Assembly (NCBI GenBank): GCA_938029725.1
Contig: CALHGE010000005.1
Span: 62,001 to 126,000, forward strand
DNA from: an uncultured Flavobacteriaceae bacterium
GTDB lineage: Bacteria; Bacteroidota; Bacteroidia; Flavobacteriales; Flavobacteriaceae
Reading direction: 5' to 3'
DNA: 64,000 nucleotides
Shown: positions 25,106-34,596 of the stretch, piece by piece
Layout: every line of letters starts with the position of its first letter
Numbering within the stretch: position 1 is the stretch's first letter
Position numbers and translations under genes: made by a program
The notes under the pieces: generated by a model
What the model was told of the DNA's origin: nothing
The model's input: only the letters and a program-made list of their open reading frames with translations
Databases searched by the model: none

Positions 25106-26166
25106 CGAATACGACCAATCTCTCCACCTTCAAAATCTAAAATAACACCTTCAGAAATCCATTTGGCCAAGGCTTGACGATTTTCAGGGTCAAGAATACG
25201 ACGCTGATCTTTTTTATTCCGAATATTTCCGATTTCTATAAAGGTCATTGCTGGGTGGGTTTTCTTTACCAAATACAATGAAGTACGGTCTTCAAAAGTA
25301 CCTGTATACGTTCGATTCGGTTGGTACTTCTTATATTTTTTTTGAAAAGTTTTGTGAATACTCTCGGCTAACTTTTTTCCATTTTTGCTTTTCTCGTGGT
25401 GATAAAAAAACACATCTATGTTCTGACCTTTACTTCGGCTATCTACATGGGTTACTATCAATCGTTGAAACTTTCCCCTATTCTTACTATGAAGTTCATT
25501 TACAATAGCCACTCTTTGTCGTAAACGAGCGACTTGATTAAGCGGAATGACTTTATCTCCATAAGCCACCTCATCATGGTCTATCTTTAAGATACGTTGG
25601 TCTCGAATACCATCATTAGGGTCACGAATTATGATATATACCTTGGCGCCATGCGCTAACAACTCTTTTGCGAGTCTTAAATTAATATCATAGGCATATT
25701 CATCTTCAGCTATCGAAGTGCCCGCATAGTTAGCCATTGCGCCAGGATCTGGACCACCATGACCAGAAACTAAATAATAAATTGCATCTTTTAGCTTTGT
25801 ACTTTTAGCTAGAACAGTCGCATGTTTCGCACCAAAAATGGCAAATTCTTCGTTTTCAATCTTTAGGATTTCTGCAGCCTTATTTTGAGTGGTATCTATG
25901 ATAGCGACTGCATCTATTTTCACTAAAGGAATTCGATAATTACGCCCTTCGTACAAGTGCACACTATCACGTAAATTATCCATGTTCATGGCTATAAAAT
26001 CATCATAAGCCTCGTAAGGGTTCATGCCCTGTTTTCTTAGAAGAGAAAGTATACCGTCTCCTTTCTCTGCAGTTACTGTGGCTAATGAATCTTGCGCATT
26101 TGCCTTAAGGCCCAATACCATGAACAGCGTTAGCAAAAAAATCTTTTTAAAAATACTAGAAATCAT
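25102..26166 (-). CDS. N-acetylmuramoyl-L-alanine amidase (Amidase_3) with LysM-like N-domain
   Basis: Start set at 26166 because a Sec signal begins there (MISSIFKKIFLLTLFMVLGLKANAQ spans its first 25 residues); an ATG at 26211 is further upstream. The mature protein has a LysM-like segment (GDGILSLLRKQGMNP to YRIPL) and an AmiC-type amidase domain. The domain shows SGHGGPDPGAM (zinc His), a zinc Glu in EYAYDINL, His in VTHVDSRS and Glu in FIEIGNIRN. It cleaves the amide between MurNAc and L-Ala during wall remodelling and cell separation, in the periplasm. Confidence 0.87.
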   Translation of the reverse strand: MISSIFKKIFLLTLFMVLGLKANAQDSLATVTAEKGDGILSLLRKQGMNPYEAYDDFIAMNMDNLRDSVHLYEGRNYRIPLVKIDAVAIIDTTQNKAAEILKIENEEFAIFGAKHATVLAKSTKLKDAIYYLVSGHGGPDPGAMANYAGTSIAEDEYAYDINLRLAKELLAHGAKVYIIIRDPNDGIRDQRILKIDHDEVAYGDKVIPLNQVARLRQRVAIVNELHSKNRGKFQRLIVTHVDSRSKGQNIDVFFYHHEKSKNGKKLAESIHKTFQKKYKKYQPNRTYTGTFEDRTSLYLVKKTHPAMTFIEIGNIRNKKDQRRILDPENRQALAKWISEGVILDFEGGEIGRIR

Positions 26167-26285
26167 ATATAACAATCTAATCTTCAATGCTACTTCAAAA
26201 ATGATGCCCATACTTACATCCTGATTACAAAATTAGATACGTTTTTTGAAATGGAGCTGGTCATTTTGAAAAAAAAGTTAACAAT

Positions 26286-27548
26286 TTAAAAATACTGTCC
26301 AATACCAAAAACTACCCCCCGAGAAGCGTCTTTGGTTACTCCATAGCCATAATCTATGCGAAAGATAGCGTTGAATATTTTCTTGTGTATAAATCGAAGT
26401 CCCACTCCAGGGTATACTCTGATGTTTTGATTTTCAGTAAAATCACCTAAACCACCACCAGGATTACGCCAAGAACCACCATCAACAAAAACGTTACTTT
26501 GCAGTACAAACCAATTTTTATCGATCAGTGTATGGCGGTATTCCGTATTGAAAACAATAGCACCAGTTCCACGATCAATAGTATTTCCTACACCACGAAT
26601 ATTCAGATTATTATCTACAGTAAATGGTGCAAACGGGGTTTCTACATTGCTGGCCAAACCCAAACGCAACCGACTCGCCCAATTGCCCTTTTGACCAACT
26701 CTATGAAAGTAAGCGAAATCGTTAAAGCCTATTAAAAACTCAGGGAGATTAGCGTTTGAACTTCCGACATATTGAAAATTGAGCTGGCTTCGAAAGCCTT
26801 CTAAGTACTGATAGAAATATTCTAGGCTATTATACTCATAGATAAACTTCATCAAATGTTTATCTACATTTAATGCCTGAGGCACCAAGTCATTTGTTGC
26901 TCCAGACAGATACTCATAGTCTTCCGTAAATAAACTAAAGCCAAATTCTATTCTATTTTTAAAGTTCAGTTCGTAAAGCCCTAGAACTTCAAAGCCCTTA
27001 TTATTATAGCGATAATCGGCCGTTGTATTGTCAAAAAACACTGGTTCTTGCGTGGTGAAATCATGGTAATTTAAGGCTAAGCCTAGCCTACTACTAAATA
27101 GATATGGCGCCTTTAAGGCCAGGCCGTAGGAGTTAAAAACATCAAACTGATAAAATCCTCCGAATGTAATATTTCTTCCTAAAAGATTGAATTCTTGAAG
27201 CCCAATTCTGAACGCAAAATCATCATTTGAAGAGGTGAACAAATTTGCAAAAGGAATCAAGGTGAAATTTTCTTCGATATTATAAAAAACATCATACCTA
27301 CTCTTATCCTCAGAAGTGAAAACTTGAAAATAAGCATGAGCGATCGCAGGAAGTCTTTTTAAACGTTCCATATCTTCAAGAATAATCATAGAATCTAAGA
27401 CCATCCCCTTTTGCAGCTTGATAATCTTCTTTATAAAGGAGGTCTTCGTTCTTTTGCCTCCTTGAACCTTCACATCAGCCACCAATGGTTCTTGCGCAAA
27501 GCCCATGGACATCACCAACAAAATTAAAATGGAAACAAACAATTTCAA
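26286..27548 (-). CDS. Omp85/BamA-superfamily outer-membrane protein with one POTRA-like segment
   Basis: 420 residues, signal ending GFAQ. One POTRA-like unit follows (about 22-95; KVQGGKRTKTSFIKKIIKLQ is its start), then a 16-strand-type barrel ending in Phe (GIGQYF). The region GFRSQLNF to NIRGVGNTIDRGTGAIVF resembles the D15 surface-antigen domain. BamA has five POTRAs, so this is a short paralogue, perhaps of the TamA/patatin-partner or secretion type. It is the downstream gene of the GH113/lipoprotein run but separated by 66 bp. Substrate unknown. Confidence 0.72.
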   Translation of the reverse strand: MKLFVSILILLVMSMGFAQEPLVADVKVQGGKRTKTSFIKKIIKLQKGMVLDSMIILEDMERLKRLPAIAHAYFQVFTSEDKSRYDVFYNIEENFTLIPFANLFTSSNDDFAFRIGLQEFNLLGRNITFGGFYQFDVFNSYGLALKAPYLFSSRLGLALNYHDFTTQEPVFFDNTTADYRYNNKGFEVLGLYELNFKNRIEFGFSLFTEDYEYLSGATNDLVPQALNVDKHLMKFIYEYNSLEYFYQYLEGFRSQLNFQYVGSSNANLPEFLIGFNDFAYFHRVGQKGNWASRLRLGLASNVETPFAPFTVDNNLNIRGVGNTIDRGTGAIVFNTEYRHTLIDKNWFVLQSNVFVDGGSWRNPGGGLGDFTENQNIRVYPGVGLRFIHKKIFNAIFRIDYGYGVTKDASRGVVFGIGQYF

Positions 27549-27614
27549 CTTGAATATTTTGTATTAACGCAGCTAAAGATACAGTATAGCTATTACAAAC
27601 AAATCACAGTTGCA

Positions 27615-28343
27615 TTATTCAACCTGAAAAGGTAGCTCCGAAAAAAGGTTTACCCAATTGTCTTCACTAACGCCTAGCAAGGTGAAATTGTACCCCTCCC
27701 CTGATTTAAGAGTCGGAGGTGCCCTTTGTGTAACATTCAAGACTACATTTTCAAGATTGTAGTACTGAAAGCTTCTTTCGAAGGTATACGTTCCTGAAAG
27801 AAGCGTGTTACTTAGGTCAGATACGACGTGAAAGTAGATTTTCGTATCGTCATACTTTCCTTCTTGCCAAGTAAAATTTGGCATATTTGTACTGGACTCT
27901 ACCGTAACATTCTGAGAAATATATTCTGTAGGTTTGGTATTTTGTTTCAGACGAATCGGATTTGATAGATGGGTTTTATCATCTTCATCGAAAGCAACAA
28001 TTACCCATTTTTCATTACTAGCAGTCGCTTCAAATTTTTTCAAAAATCCATTAAAAACATCTCTAATTGGAAATTCAACTGGCATATAATTTTCAAAATC
28101 ATTCTTATTAAAAGTTACATCTTCAGTTTCAAAATATCTGAAATTTGTACTGCCTGGTCTAGGATAAAAAAAGACACTTATTAAATCATCTTCTTCATTA
28201 CTTGCTGCACAGGCAATTACATTATCTAAAACCACTTCTTTACTTGCTAGAGCAGAATCTAAAGTAAGTGCTAATCTATTTTCAGCATCTGTAGAACAAC
28301 TCAGAATTAAAAATGCGATTATGGGGGAACAAAATCGAAACAT
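27615..28343 (-). CDS. Hypothetical lipoprotein
   Basis: 242 residues with a lipoprotein signal (FLILSC, lipid Cys16). The mature part is beta-strand-rich with alternating aromatic residues and shows no catalytic motif; I do not recognise a family. It starts 1 bp downstream of the GH113 gene, so the two are surely co-transcribed and perhaps both outer-membrane-bound. An immunoglobulin-like or carbohydrate-binding role would fit the neighbour but is only a guess. Confidence 0.65.
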   Translation of the reverse strand: MFRFCSPIIAFLILSCSTDAENRLALTLDSALASKEVVLDNVIACAASNEEDDLISVFFYPRPGSTNFRYFETEDVTFNKNDFENYMPVEFPIRDVFNGFLKKFEATASNEKWVIVAFDEDDKTHLSNPIRLKQNTKPTEYISQNVTVESSTNMPNFTWQEGKYDDTKIYFHVVSDLSNTLLSGTYTFERSFQYYNLENVVLNVTQRAPPTLKSGEGYNFTLLGVSEDNWVNLFSELPFQVE

Positions 28344-28344
28344 G

Positions 28345-29346
28345 TCAGTTAGTTTTATAATATTCAGTTATTATCTTTTGGGCTGGCTTATTTTGAGGCG
28401 TAAAGCGATTGTCCTCAATACCTCCAGATTTTTCATGATTTATAAACCATTTCCAAACATAACCGCCAGCAAACCAATCTTCTGTCCAGAACTCTGAAAA
28501 AATAGCTTTCTTCGCATTGCTTTGAGCCTGCAAGTTTACGGCATCATCATTACGATCTACCAACCAAGGTTTTTTTGCATTATAATCCATACTACGATAT
28601 CCAAATTCAGTAAATAGAACAGGTTTATTTTTTTCTTTTGATAGCGCAGCAATTTTATTTTTCCAAGGCTGCCATCCTTTCTTTAACTGTTCTACAGAGG
28701 GTGTTTTTTCCTCAGACAACGGAAAATAGGCATCTATGCCAATGTAATCAAGATCCTCCCAAAAGGTGGTTCTTGGATACTCGTCCCAATTGGCAGCATA
28801 GGTTAATTTTCCTTTATAAACTTCTCGAATTTCTTTGACCAGATTCTTCCAATATCCTGGCCTGTTCTTTACAAACTGTTCTAACTCGGTACCAATACAT
28901 AAAATATCAGCTTTGGTTTCTTCAGCTAGTTTTGCATAGGTAATAATGAAATCATCATATGATTTCTCTAAAATTTTCCATTCTTCTTCTGTATTCATTT
29001 TTAGCGTCCCCGTAAACTCTCCTCGCCAAATCCATATTTGAGGCTTAACCATTACCTGAACTCCATTTTTTTGCAAAAGTTCAATATACTGTTTTGCGCC
29101 ACCCTTGGTTTCACCGAACCACTGTCTATCTGTATTATGTATAATTTCAGGGGAATTGATATCGCGAATAAAACCAAAAGGCATAACCGCAGCATGGTTA
29201 GCATTTACCAATAATACTTCATCAACATGTTCTTGCTTCGCTTCCTCACGAGAAGCAACAAAACTAACTCCGTTGATTTTTGGAATCGCCTGACTTGCGC
29301 ATGAGAACTGCAATAAGCAAAATATTAAAAAACCTAAAACCCTCAT
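28345..29346 (-). CDS. GH113-type glycoside hydrolase (beta-mannanase-like), lipoprotein
   Basis: 333 residues, lipoprotein signal (LLQFSC, lipid Cys16), and a TIM barrel in the GH113/clan GH-A style. The acid/base Glu154 lies in CIGTELEQF after strand 4, and the nucleophile Glu247 in LFTEFGYRS after strand 7. KPQIWIW on strand 3 and GIDAYFPL on strand 6 are also typical. GH113 contains endo-beta-1,4-mannanases. Only a lipoprotein gene is coupled to it; there is no SusC/SusD pair nearby, so this is not a classical polysaccharide utilisation locus. Family confident, substrate inferred. Confidence 0.85.
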   Translation of the reverse strand: MRVLGFLIFCLLQFSCASQAIPKINGVSFVASREEAKQEHVDEVLLVNANHAAVMPFGFIRDINSPEIIHNTDRQWFGETKGGAKQYIELLQKNGVQVMVKPQIWIWRGEFTGTLKMNTEEEWKILEKSYDDFIITYAKLAEETKADILCIGTELEQFVKNRPGYWKNLVKEIREVYKGKLTYAANWDEYPRTTFWEDLDYIGIDAYFPLSEEKTPSVEQLKKGWQPWKNKIAALSKEKNKPVLFTEFGYRSMDYNAKKPWLVDRNDDAVNLQAQSNAKKAIFSEFWTEDWFAGGYVWKWFINHEKSGGIEDNRFTPQNKPAQKIITEYYKTN

Positions 29347-29419
29347 TCATTTGCGTTTAGCCTTCAAAAATAAGGGTTTTTGTATGATTCTTTTAAAAAA
29401 GAGAGTATAAAAGTATTTT

Positions 29420-30328
29420 CTAGAAAATACCTCTTAAACCAAGATTAAAGGTTTGGCCTAGACCAGTATTACTACCTCTTACAAAATTGGTGTATAAAAC
29501 CTCGAGGTTAAGTGCTTGTGTCAATTGATATTTAGCTCCACCACCAACTGCTGTAAAATCTTGTGCAAATTCGTTTCCTAAGTCGATTCGTTGAGCGTGT
29601 TGTGCCAAAGCCAAAATGGTAAATTTCGAACTCGGAAAGTAACTTAAAAACACTCCTGGATTGATATTTAAACTATTATTCGCAAAACTTTCATCTTCAT
29701 CACCAAAGTTAAGTTCGGTAGTAAGCTCGGTAAATAACTGCCATTTATTTCCTGGAAATGTATAGTCATAAAAGAAACGGTTCTGCCACACAGAACCCTT
29801 TTGCTCTAGAAAAACTCCGTTCTCAGTCTCGTTATCAATTAAAGGAATAAATAAAGAACTTTGAATAGAGAAATTACTTAAAGAAGCGAAAGGCACGAAC
29901 TTAATAGATGGCGCAAATGCTGTCAAACCTGAACGCGAATTATCATCGCCACTAAAATTAAATACATCCAATGCAGCTCTTTCATCATTTTGAGTACTAA
30001 TGACATTAGAACGAAGTCTCGCTATAAACCCAAGATTAACTCTCTTATTTTCTCCTACACCTGTGTAAAACTCAAAACTAGAGGTAAAAAACGATTGCCT
30101 AGCTTCCTTACCGTTAGAGAAAGTACTTTTGGTTTGAGTATATAAATTATTGAACCATTTTATATCAACCTGTCCTTTTCCTATGAGTTTCGAAGGTGTA
30201 TACTGTTGAATATTACTTTGCTCAGGGGCATCCAACATTTCTTTGTCTTTTGCGTCAGTTTGAGCAAAGCCCATTGCACATGCAAAGAAGAAGCCTACTA
30301 GCGTGATATAACTTTTTACTATTTTCAT
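29420..30328 (-). CDS. Outer-membrane beta-barrel protein of unknown function
   Basis: 302 residues, signal ending GFAQ, then a Gln/Asp-rich stretch and amphipathic strands with the pattern of a small barrel (INPGVFLSYFPSSKFTILAL, then the final LGLRGIF). Ends in Phe, as barrels do. I recognise no family. It stands between the GH113 unit and the second DUF547 gene with gaps of 74 and 125 bp, so transcriptional linkage is uncertain. Confidence 0.65.
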   Translation of the reverse strand: MKIVKSYITLVGFFFACAMGFAQTDAKDKEMLDAPEQSNIQQYTPSKLIGKGQVDIKWFNNLYTQTKSTFSNGKEARQSFFTSSFEFYTGVGENKRVNLGFIARLRSNVISTQNDERAALDVFNFSGDDNSRSGLTAFAPSIKFVPFASLSNFSIQSSLFIPLIDNETENGVFLEQKGSVWQNRFFYDYTFPGNKWQLFTELTTELNFGDEDESFANNSLNINPGVFLSYFPSSKFTILALAQHAQRIDLGNEFAQDFTAVGGGAKYQLTQALNLEVLYTNFVRGSNTGLGQTFNLGLRGIF

Positions 30329-30453
30329 GATTACCTTGGTTTACTTAGATTTCCTTCTAAAAATAAATTTTTATGCCTTTAGTTATAAAATAGCAGTCTT
30401 CCTTTCTGTCTCAATAGGTCGTAGCTATAGAAAAACCCTTCTCTGATCAATAA

Positions 30454-31176
30454 TTATTTGACTTCGTTCAATGACCAATCGTAGGGGTAATATGATATTT
30501 TTGCCTTCTCAGGCAGTTTTTCAAGTTTATACCTGTTGATAAAGTCGGTGAGGCTTCCACTTTGTTCGAAATCGCCTTTATACCATTCAAAAATCTTTGA
30601 AATTTTGACTTTATTCTTATCTATTTGAATAAAATTCGGATCGTTCATAGCCTTTTTTGTCTGCCGATTCAATTGTGAATTCAGTCTTGCAGGCGTATAT
30701 GCTTCGTCGATAATAGGCGGACACCCTAGCCCGGCGCACACCAAAACAAAGTGAAAACGCGGATCTTTTGAAAAATTTTCGCGTAACAATTGATGTTCCA
30801 TATCGTTTAGACTAATATTTTCTCCCCCAATATTATACAAGGTTTTATCGAAAAATCCGTCAACATCTAAAGGTGATTTCAGGGGGTAGTTTTCTAGTAT
30901 TCCTTTCATAACAGAAAGGTTGTACCCATTAATCCAGAATGCCTGGTACTCTTGCTCTTCTACTTTATTTACTGAAATACTTTTCGCCATTTCAAGCAAT
31001 TCGTTCAATGCTACCGGATTGTCTTTTATGGATGCATAATCAACCCGTCCGTTCTTTACATTCGCCTTGAAAAAAATATCGGCTTTTGAAAAGAATTCTG
31101 CAGTCCCTTGGGCAAAGATTATTGACGTGGTGAACATTAAAATGATTAGTAAACCTATACTTTTAATTTTCTTCAT
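30454..31176 (-). CDS. DUF547 protein, copy 2, exported
   Basis: 240 residues with a Sec signal ending FAQ. The DUF547 domain fills nearly the whole mature protein: AFWINGYNLSVMKGIL, DMEHQLLR, HFVLVCAGLGCPP and FEWYKGDFEQ. It has the same invariant His and Cys pattern as the lipoprotein at 23.5 kb, but lacks its linker and lipid anchor. It is divergent from the flavoprotein oxidoreductase across a 239-bp spacer. The molecular function of the domain is unknown. Having two copies in 8 kb is notable. Confidence 0.8.
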   Translation of the reverse strand: MKKIKSIGLLIILMFTTSIIFAQGTAEFFSKADIFFKANVKNGRVDYASIKDNPVALNELLEMAKSISVNKVEEQEYQAFWINGYNLSVMKGILENYPLKSPLDVDGFFDKTLYNIGGENISLNDMEHQLLRENFSKDPRFHFVLVCAGLGCPPIIDEAYTPARLNSQLNRQTKKAMNDPNFIQIDKNKVKISKIFEWYKGDFEQSGSLTDFINRYKLEKLPEKAKISYYPYDWSLNEVK

Positions 31177-31415
31177 AGTAAATTGATATTGTTAATCAAA
31201 ACTGAAATGTCTGTCGAAAGTATTTTAACATCCCTACAAACAAAACAAGAAATTTATATTTTTTGTATGATTTTAAAAATCAAAGGGTGTCGGTACGAGA
31301 GCGGTGTAACAACCTTACAAAGAAGTCTCGTATTTAAAATCTTTCTAAATTAAACATTGTTTTTAAGTTCTTACATTTAGGAACGACCAAATTCTCATTT
31401 ACACCCAATACATAT

Positions 31416-32762
31416 ATGGAGCATATTGTTATTATAGGTAATGGAATCGCCGGAGTTACAGCGGCACGACATATCCGAAAAAAATCAGACAAAAGAATAA
31501 CTATTGTCTCAGCAGAAACTGATTATTTCTTTTCTCGTACTGCGTTGATGTACGTTTATATGGGACATATGAAATTCGAACATACGCAACCTTATGAGAA
31601 TTGGTTCTGGAAAAAGAACAGAATCGAATTGGTAAAGGCTTATGTAAATGCTGTTGACCATCAAAATAAAAAGTTGGTTTTGGCCGATGGAAATTTCCTC
31701 AATTATGATAAACTAATTCTAGCTACAGGATCAAAACCGAACAAATTTGGTTGGCCCGGACAAGATTTGGCGGGAGTTCAAGGTTTGTATTCCAAACAAG
31801 ATTTAGACCAGTTGGAAGCGAATGCACCAGATAAGGAAACTTGTAAACGTGCCGTTATCGTCGGTGGCGGATTAATCGGAATTGAGATGGCCGAAATGCT
31901 TCGCAGCAGGAAAATTCCTGTTACTTTTTTGGTTCGCGAGAACAGCTTCTGGAACGGTGTTTTACCTGCGGGAGAATCTGCGATGATTAACGAGCATATT
32001 TTAGAACACCATATTGATTTACACCTCGGCACTAATCTTGTCGAAATTTTAGCAGATGAAAACGGAAGAGCTAGAGCCGTCACCACTGATAAAGGAGATA
32101 CTATTGAATGTTCGGTTGTAGGCCTTACAGCCGGGGTATCACCAAATGTCGATTTTCTAAAAGAATCAGGCATAGAATTGGGCAGAGGCATTAAAGTCAA
32201 TCGGCATTTAGAAACAAACATTTCAGACATATATGCGATAGGTGATTGTGCTGAACAACATGAAGGTATTGGTCAAAGAAGACCAATTGAAGCGGTTTGG
32301 TACACGGGTAGAATGATGGGAGAAACCCTTGCTCAGACCATCTGTGGTAATAAGACTGAATATAAACCAGGGCATTGGTTTAACTCCGCTAAATTCCTAG
32401 ACCTCGAATATCAAACCTACGGGTGGGTATTTAGCGAACGAGGAATGAAAGAAAATGAACAACATTTTCACTGGAGAGATGACAAAGAAAAAATATGTAT
32501 CACTATAGCCTTTAATAAAGATACCAAACAATTTTTAGGCATCAACACCTTCGGTATTCGAATGCGTCATGAAATTTTTGACCGCTGGCTCACTGAAAAA
32601 TGTGATGTGAATCATGTGTTGGAATATCTAAAGGATGCCAATTTTGACCCAGAGTTCTATTCTAAATATGAACATAAGATTGTTTCCACATTCAATTCAG
32701 AATTCGGGACAAGCATCACGCCGAAGAAAAAAAGTTGGAAACGAATTTTCAGTAACGCTTAA
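31416..32762 (+). CDS. NAD(P)/FAD-dependent oxidoreductase
   Basis: 448 residues with two Rossmann dinucleotide motifs, GNGIAGVTAA (8-17) for FAD and VGGGLIGIEMAE (~149-160) for NAD(P), plus the FAD-closing IYAIGDCAE. The fold is that of nitrite-reductase/rubredoxin-reductase-type pyridine-nucleotide oxidoreductases, with an extra ~130-residue C-terminal part. No redox-active CxxxxC disulfide is seen. It probably passes electrons from NAD(P)H to a partner; the 4Fe-4S membrane protein directly downstream is the obvious candidate. Substrate unknown. Confidence 0.85.
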   Translation: MEHIVIIGNGIAGVTAARHIRKKSDKRITIVSAETDYFFSRTALMYVYMGHMKFEHTQPYENWFWKKNRIELVKAYVNAVDHQNKKLVLADGNFLNYDKLILATGSKPNKFGWPGQDLAGVQGLYSKQDLDQLEANAPDKETCKRAVIVGGGLIGIEMAEMLRSRKIPVTFLVRENSFWNGVLPAGESAMINEHILEHHIDLHLGTNLVEILADENGRARAVTTDKGDTIECSVVGLTAGVSPNVDFLKESGIELGRGIKVNRHLETNISDIYAIGDCAEQHEGIGQRRPIEAVWYTGRMMGETLAQTICGNKTEYKPGHWFNSAKFLDLEYQTYGWVFSERGMKENEQHFHWRDDKEKICITIAFNKDTKQFLGINTFGIRMRHEIFDRWLTEKCDVNHVLEYLKDANFDPEFYSKYEHKIVSTFNSEFGTSITPKKKSWKRIFSNA

Positions 32763-32834
32763 TAAAAAGCTGTGAGGCCGAGTGAAATCGAGACCTATCT
32801 ACATAGAAAAACAGATTCTGGCCATCCCCAGAAT
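32763..32834. repeat. Intergenic imperfect inverted-repeat element A
   Basis: The 93-bp spacer holds a GAGGCCGAGTG...ATCGAGACC segment and a hairpin ATTCTGG (32815-32821) / CCAGAAT (32828-32834). The words resemble those of the spacer near 50.66 kb. It may be a dispersed repeat remnant and a weak terminator. Confidence 0.45.
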
Positions 32835-32855
32835 GACAATAAATAGAATGCATTC

Positions 32856-34436
32856 ATGAAGACAATACAAAACATAGGCATAGCGATCTTTTTACTCGGT
32901 TTAGGAATTTTTGCCGCCCTACCTTTCTTGGGCTCGTTCAAATTAGACCAAAGTACTTTCGATGAAATTGTGACTGAAAAGAGAATAAAGAGCGAAATAT
33001 TTACTGCAGACATGCAACAAAATGTTGTTGGAAAAGAGTTTACAGGAATGATTGATCTATCCTCTAAAATCTCCAAAGCACTCGAATACGCAAATGCGAC
33101 ACACGTAAAAAACAAGGAGTACAAAAAGAAAATCTACACGAAGTCTAGTGAAATGGCTTCGTTAATAGGAAAGCGTTCAGGAACTGGATACATTGCCAAT
33201 AACAAAGGAATAATGTGGTTTTTAAGTTTCGGGATAGGAATTATAGGGGCACTCCTATTCATTATTCCTCAAGTTGTCACTTTGGGTAAAAAAGGCATTA
33301 AGAACGATGGTGTGTACCACCAAAGCTCAACCAATAAAGGGTGGATTGCGTGGCTGGTGTTTTTCTTTTTAGTTTCATTTTATATGGTACTATATTTCGG
33401 TTCGCAATACGCCGTAAACTGGACCTACCTTGTTGACCCCATAAGTGAAAGCTTAAGTGGAAACCCTGCTGGGCATTGGTTTGTATATGGTTTTATGTAT
33501 TGTACCATAATGTCTGTAATGGCAGTGCGTATGTACATCAAATACCGCCATAATATGTACCAGATCGTACGAACCACTTCAGTACTTTTCTTTCAAATCA
33601 TATTCGCCTTTTTGATTCCAGAAATTATGGTTCGTTTACAAATGCCGTACTATGATTTTAAAAATGCTTTTCCCTTAGATTATGATTTCTTTTTCCAATG
33701 GAATTTGAAATCACTTTTAGATAGTGGAGGTATTGGTCTGTTTATTCTAGTTTGGGGAGTTGTACTGACCTTAGTTATTGTTCCAGTAATGGTTTATTTC
33801 TTTGGAAAAAGATGGTACTGCTCATGGGTTTGTGGATGTGGCGGATTAGCCGAAACTTTAGGAGACCCCTATCGCCAGCACTCCAGTAAATCTTTATTTT
33901 CTTGGAAAGTAGAAAGATGGTTAATTCATGGCGTTTTAGTTTTTGCTGTTGTAATGACAGGAATGACCTTATATAGCTTTTTTACAGAAACCAGCACCGT
34001 ATTTGGAATCAAAACTTCAAGTATTCAAAACCTCTATAGCCTAGCGATCGGTTCTGTATTTGCTGGTGTAATCGGAACAGGCTTCTACCCTATTTTTGGA
34101 AACAGAGTTTGGTGTCGTTTTGGGTGCCCTTTAGCTGCTTATTTAGGCTTTGTACAACGTTTTAAATCTCGTTTTAGAATTACTACAAATGGTGGCCAAT
34201 GCATTTCTTGTGGAAACTGTTCTACCTATTGTGAGCAAGGCATCGATGTTCGTGCCTACGCTCAGAAAGGCGAAAATATTGTACGCTCAAGCTGTGTAGG
34301 CTGTGGCGTTTGTTCTGCAGTATGCCCAAGAGGGGTATTAAAATTAGAAAATGGCCCAGAAGAAGGTCGAATCAATCCTACTGAAATTTTGCTCGGTAAT
34401 GATGTGGATTTGATGGAATTGGTTAATAAGAAATAG
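32856..34436 (+). CDS. Polytopic 4Fe-4S protein (NapH/CcoG-like)
   Basis: 526 residues with about seven hydrophobic helices and several cysteine motifs. These are CxxxCxC (C322, C326, C328), CxxxC (C420, C424), and two ferredoxin-type sites: CxxCxxCxxxC (C449-C459) and CxxCxxCxxxCP (C480-C490). The arrangement matches NapH/NosR/CcoG-like membrane ferredoxins that pass electrons across the inner membrane. Residues 30-110 form an atypical periplasmic-looking insertion. It is downstream of an NAD(P)H flavoprotein, so the two may form an electron-transfer chain. No terminal reductase is adjacent. Confidence 0.85.
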   Translation: MKTIQNIGIAIFLLGLGIFAALPFLGSFKLDQSTFDEIVTEKRIKSEIFTADMQQNVVGKEFTGMIDLSSKISKALEYANATHVKNKEYKKKIYTKSSEMASLIGKRSGTGYIANNKGIMWFLSFGIGIIGALLFIIPQVVTLGKKGIKNDGVYHQSSTNKGWIAWLVFFFLVSFYMVLYFGSQYAVNWTYLVDPISESLSGNPAGHWFVYGFMYCTIMSVMAVRMYIKYRHNMYQIVRTTSVLFFQIIFAFLIPEIMVRLQMPYYDFKNAFPLDYDFFFQWNLKSLLDSGGIGLFILVWGVVLTLVIVPVMVYFFGKRWYCSWVCGCGGLAETLGDPYRQHSSKSLFSWKVERWLIHGVLVFAVVMTGMTLYSFFTETSTVFGIKTSSIQNLYSLAIGSVFAGVIGTGFYPIFGNRVWCRFGCPLAAYLGFVQRFKSRFRITTNGGQCISCGNCSTYCEQGIDVRAYAQKGENIVRSSCVGCGVCSAVCPRGVLKLENGPEEGRINPTEILLGNDVDLMELVNKK

Positions 34437-34540
34437 TTCACTCTGACGTAAGAACTACTATCACGCTATGCATGCCGAGGTGCCCTCAACCAAATAAGAG
34501 GTCCTCGACAAGCTCGCACTGACCGCATAACTTTCATTTG
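34437..34540. repeat. Intergenic imperfect inverted-repeat element B
   Basis: The 160-bp spacer between the 4Fe-4S gene and the YwqK-like gene contains GAGGTGCCCTC and GAGGTCCTC palindromes and a GCTCGCACTGACCGC segment. That segment shares its core CTGACCGC with the spacer at 55.86 kb. No promoter was recognised. Confidence 0.4.
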
Positions 34541-34596
34541 GCTCCTTTTTAATGTTAGTTTATTCAGGTACATTCGACCTAATCTAAAAACAAGCC

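Noticed and set aside
28345-30328. Polysaccharide utilisation locus around the GH113 enzyme
   Set aside because: No SusC/SusD pair or sensor/regulator is present.
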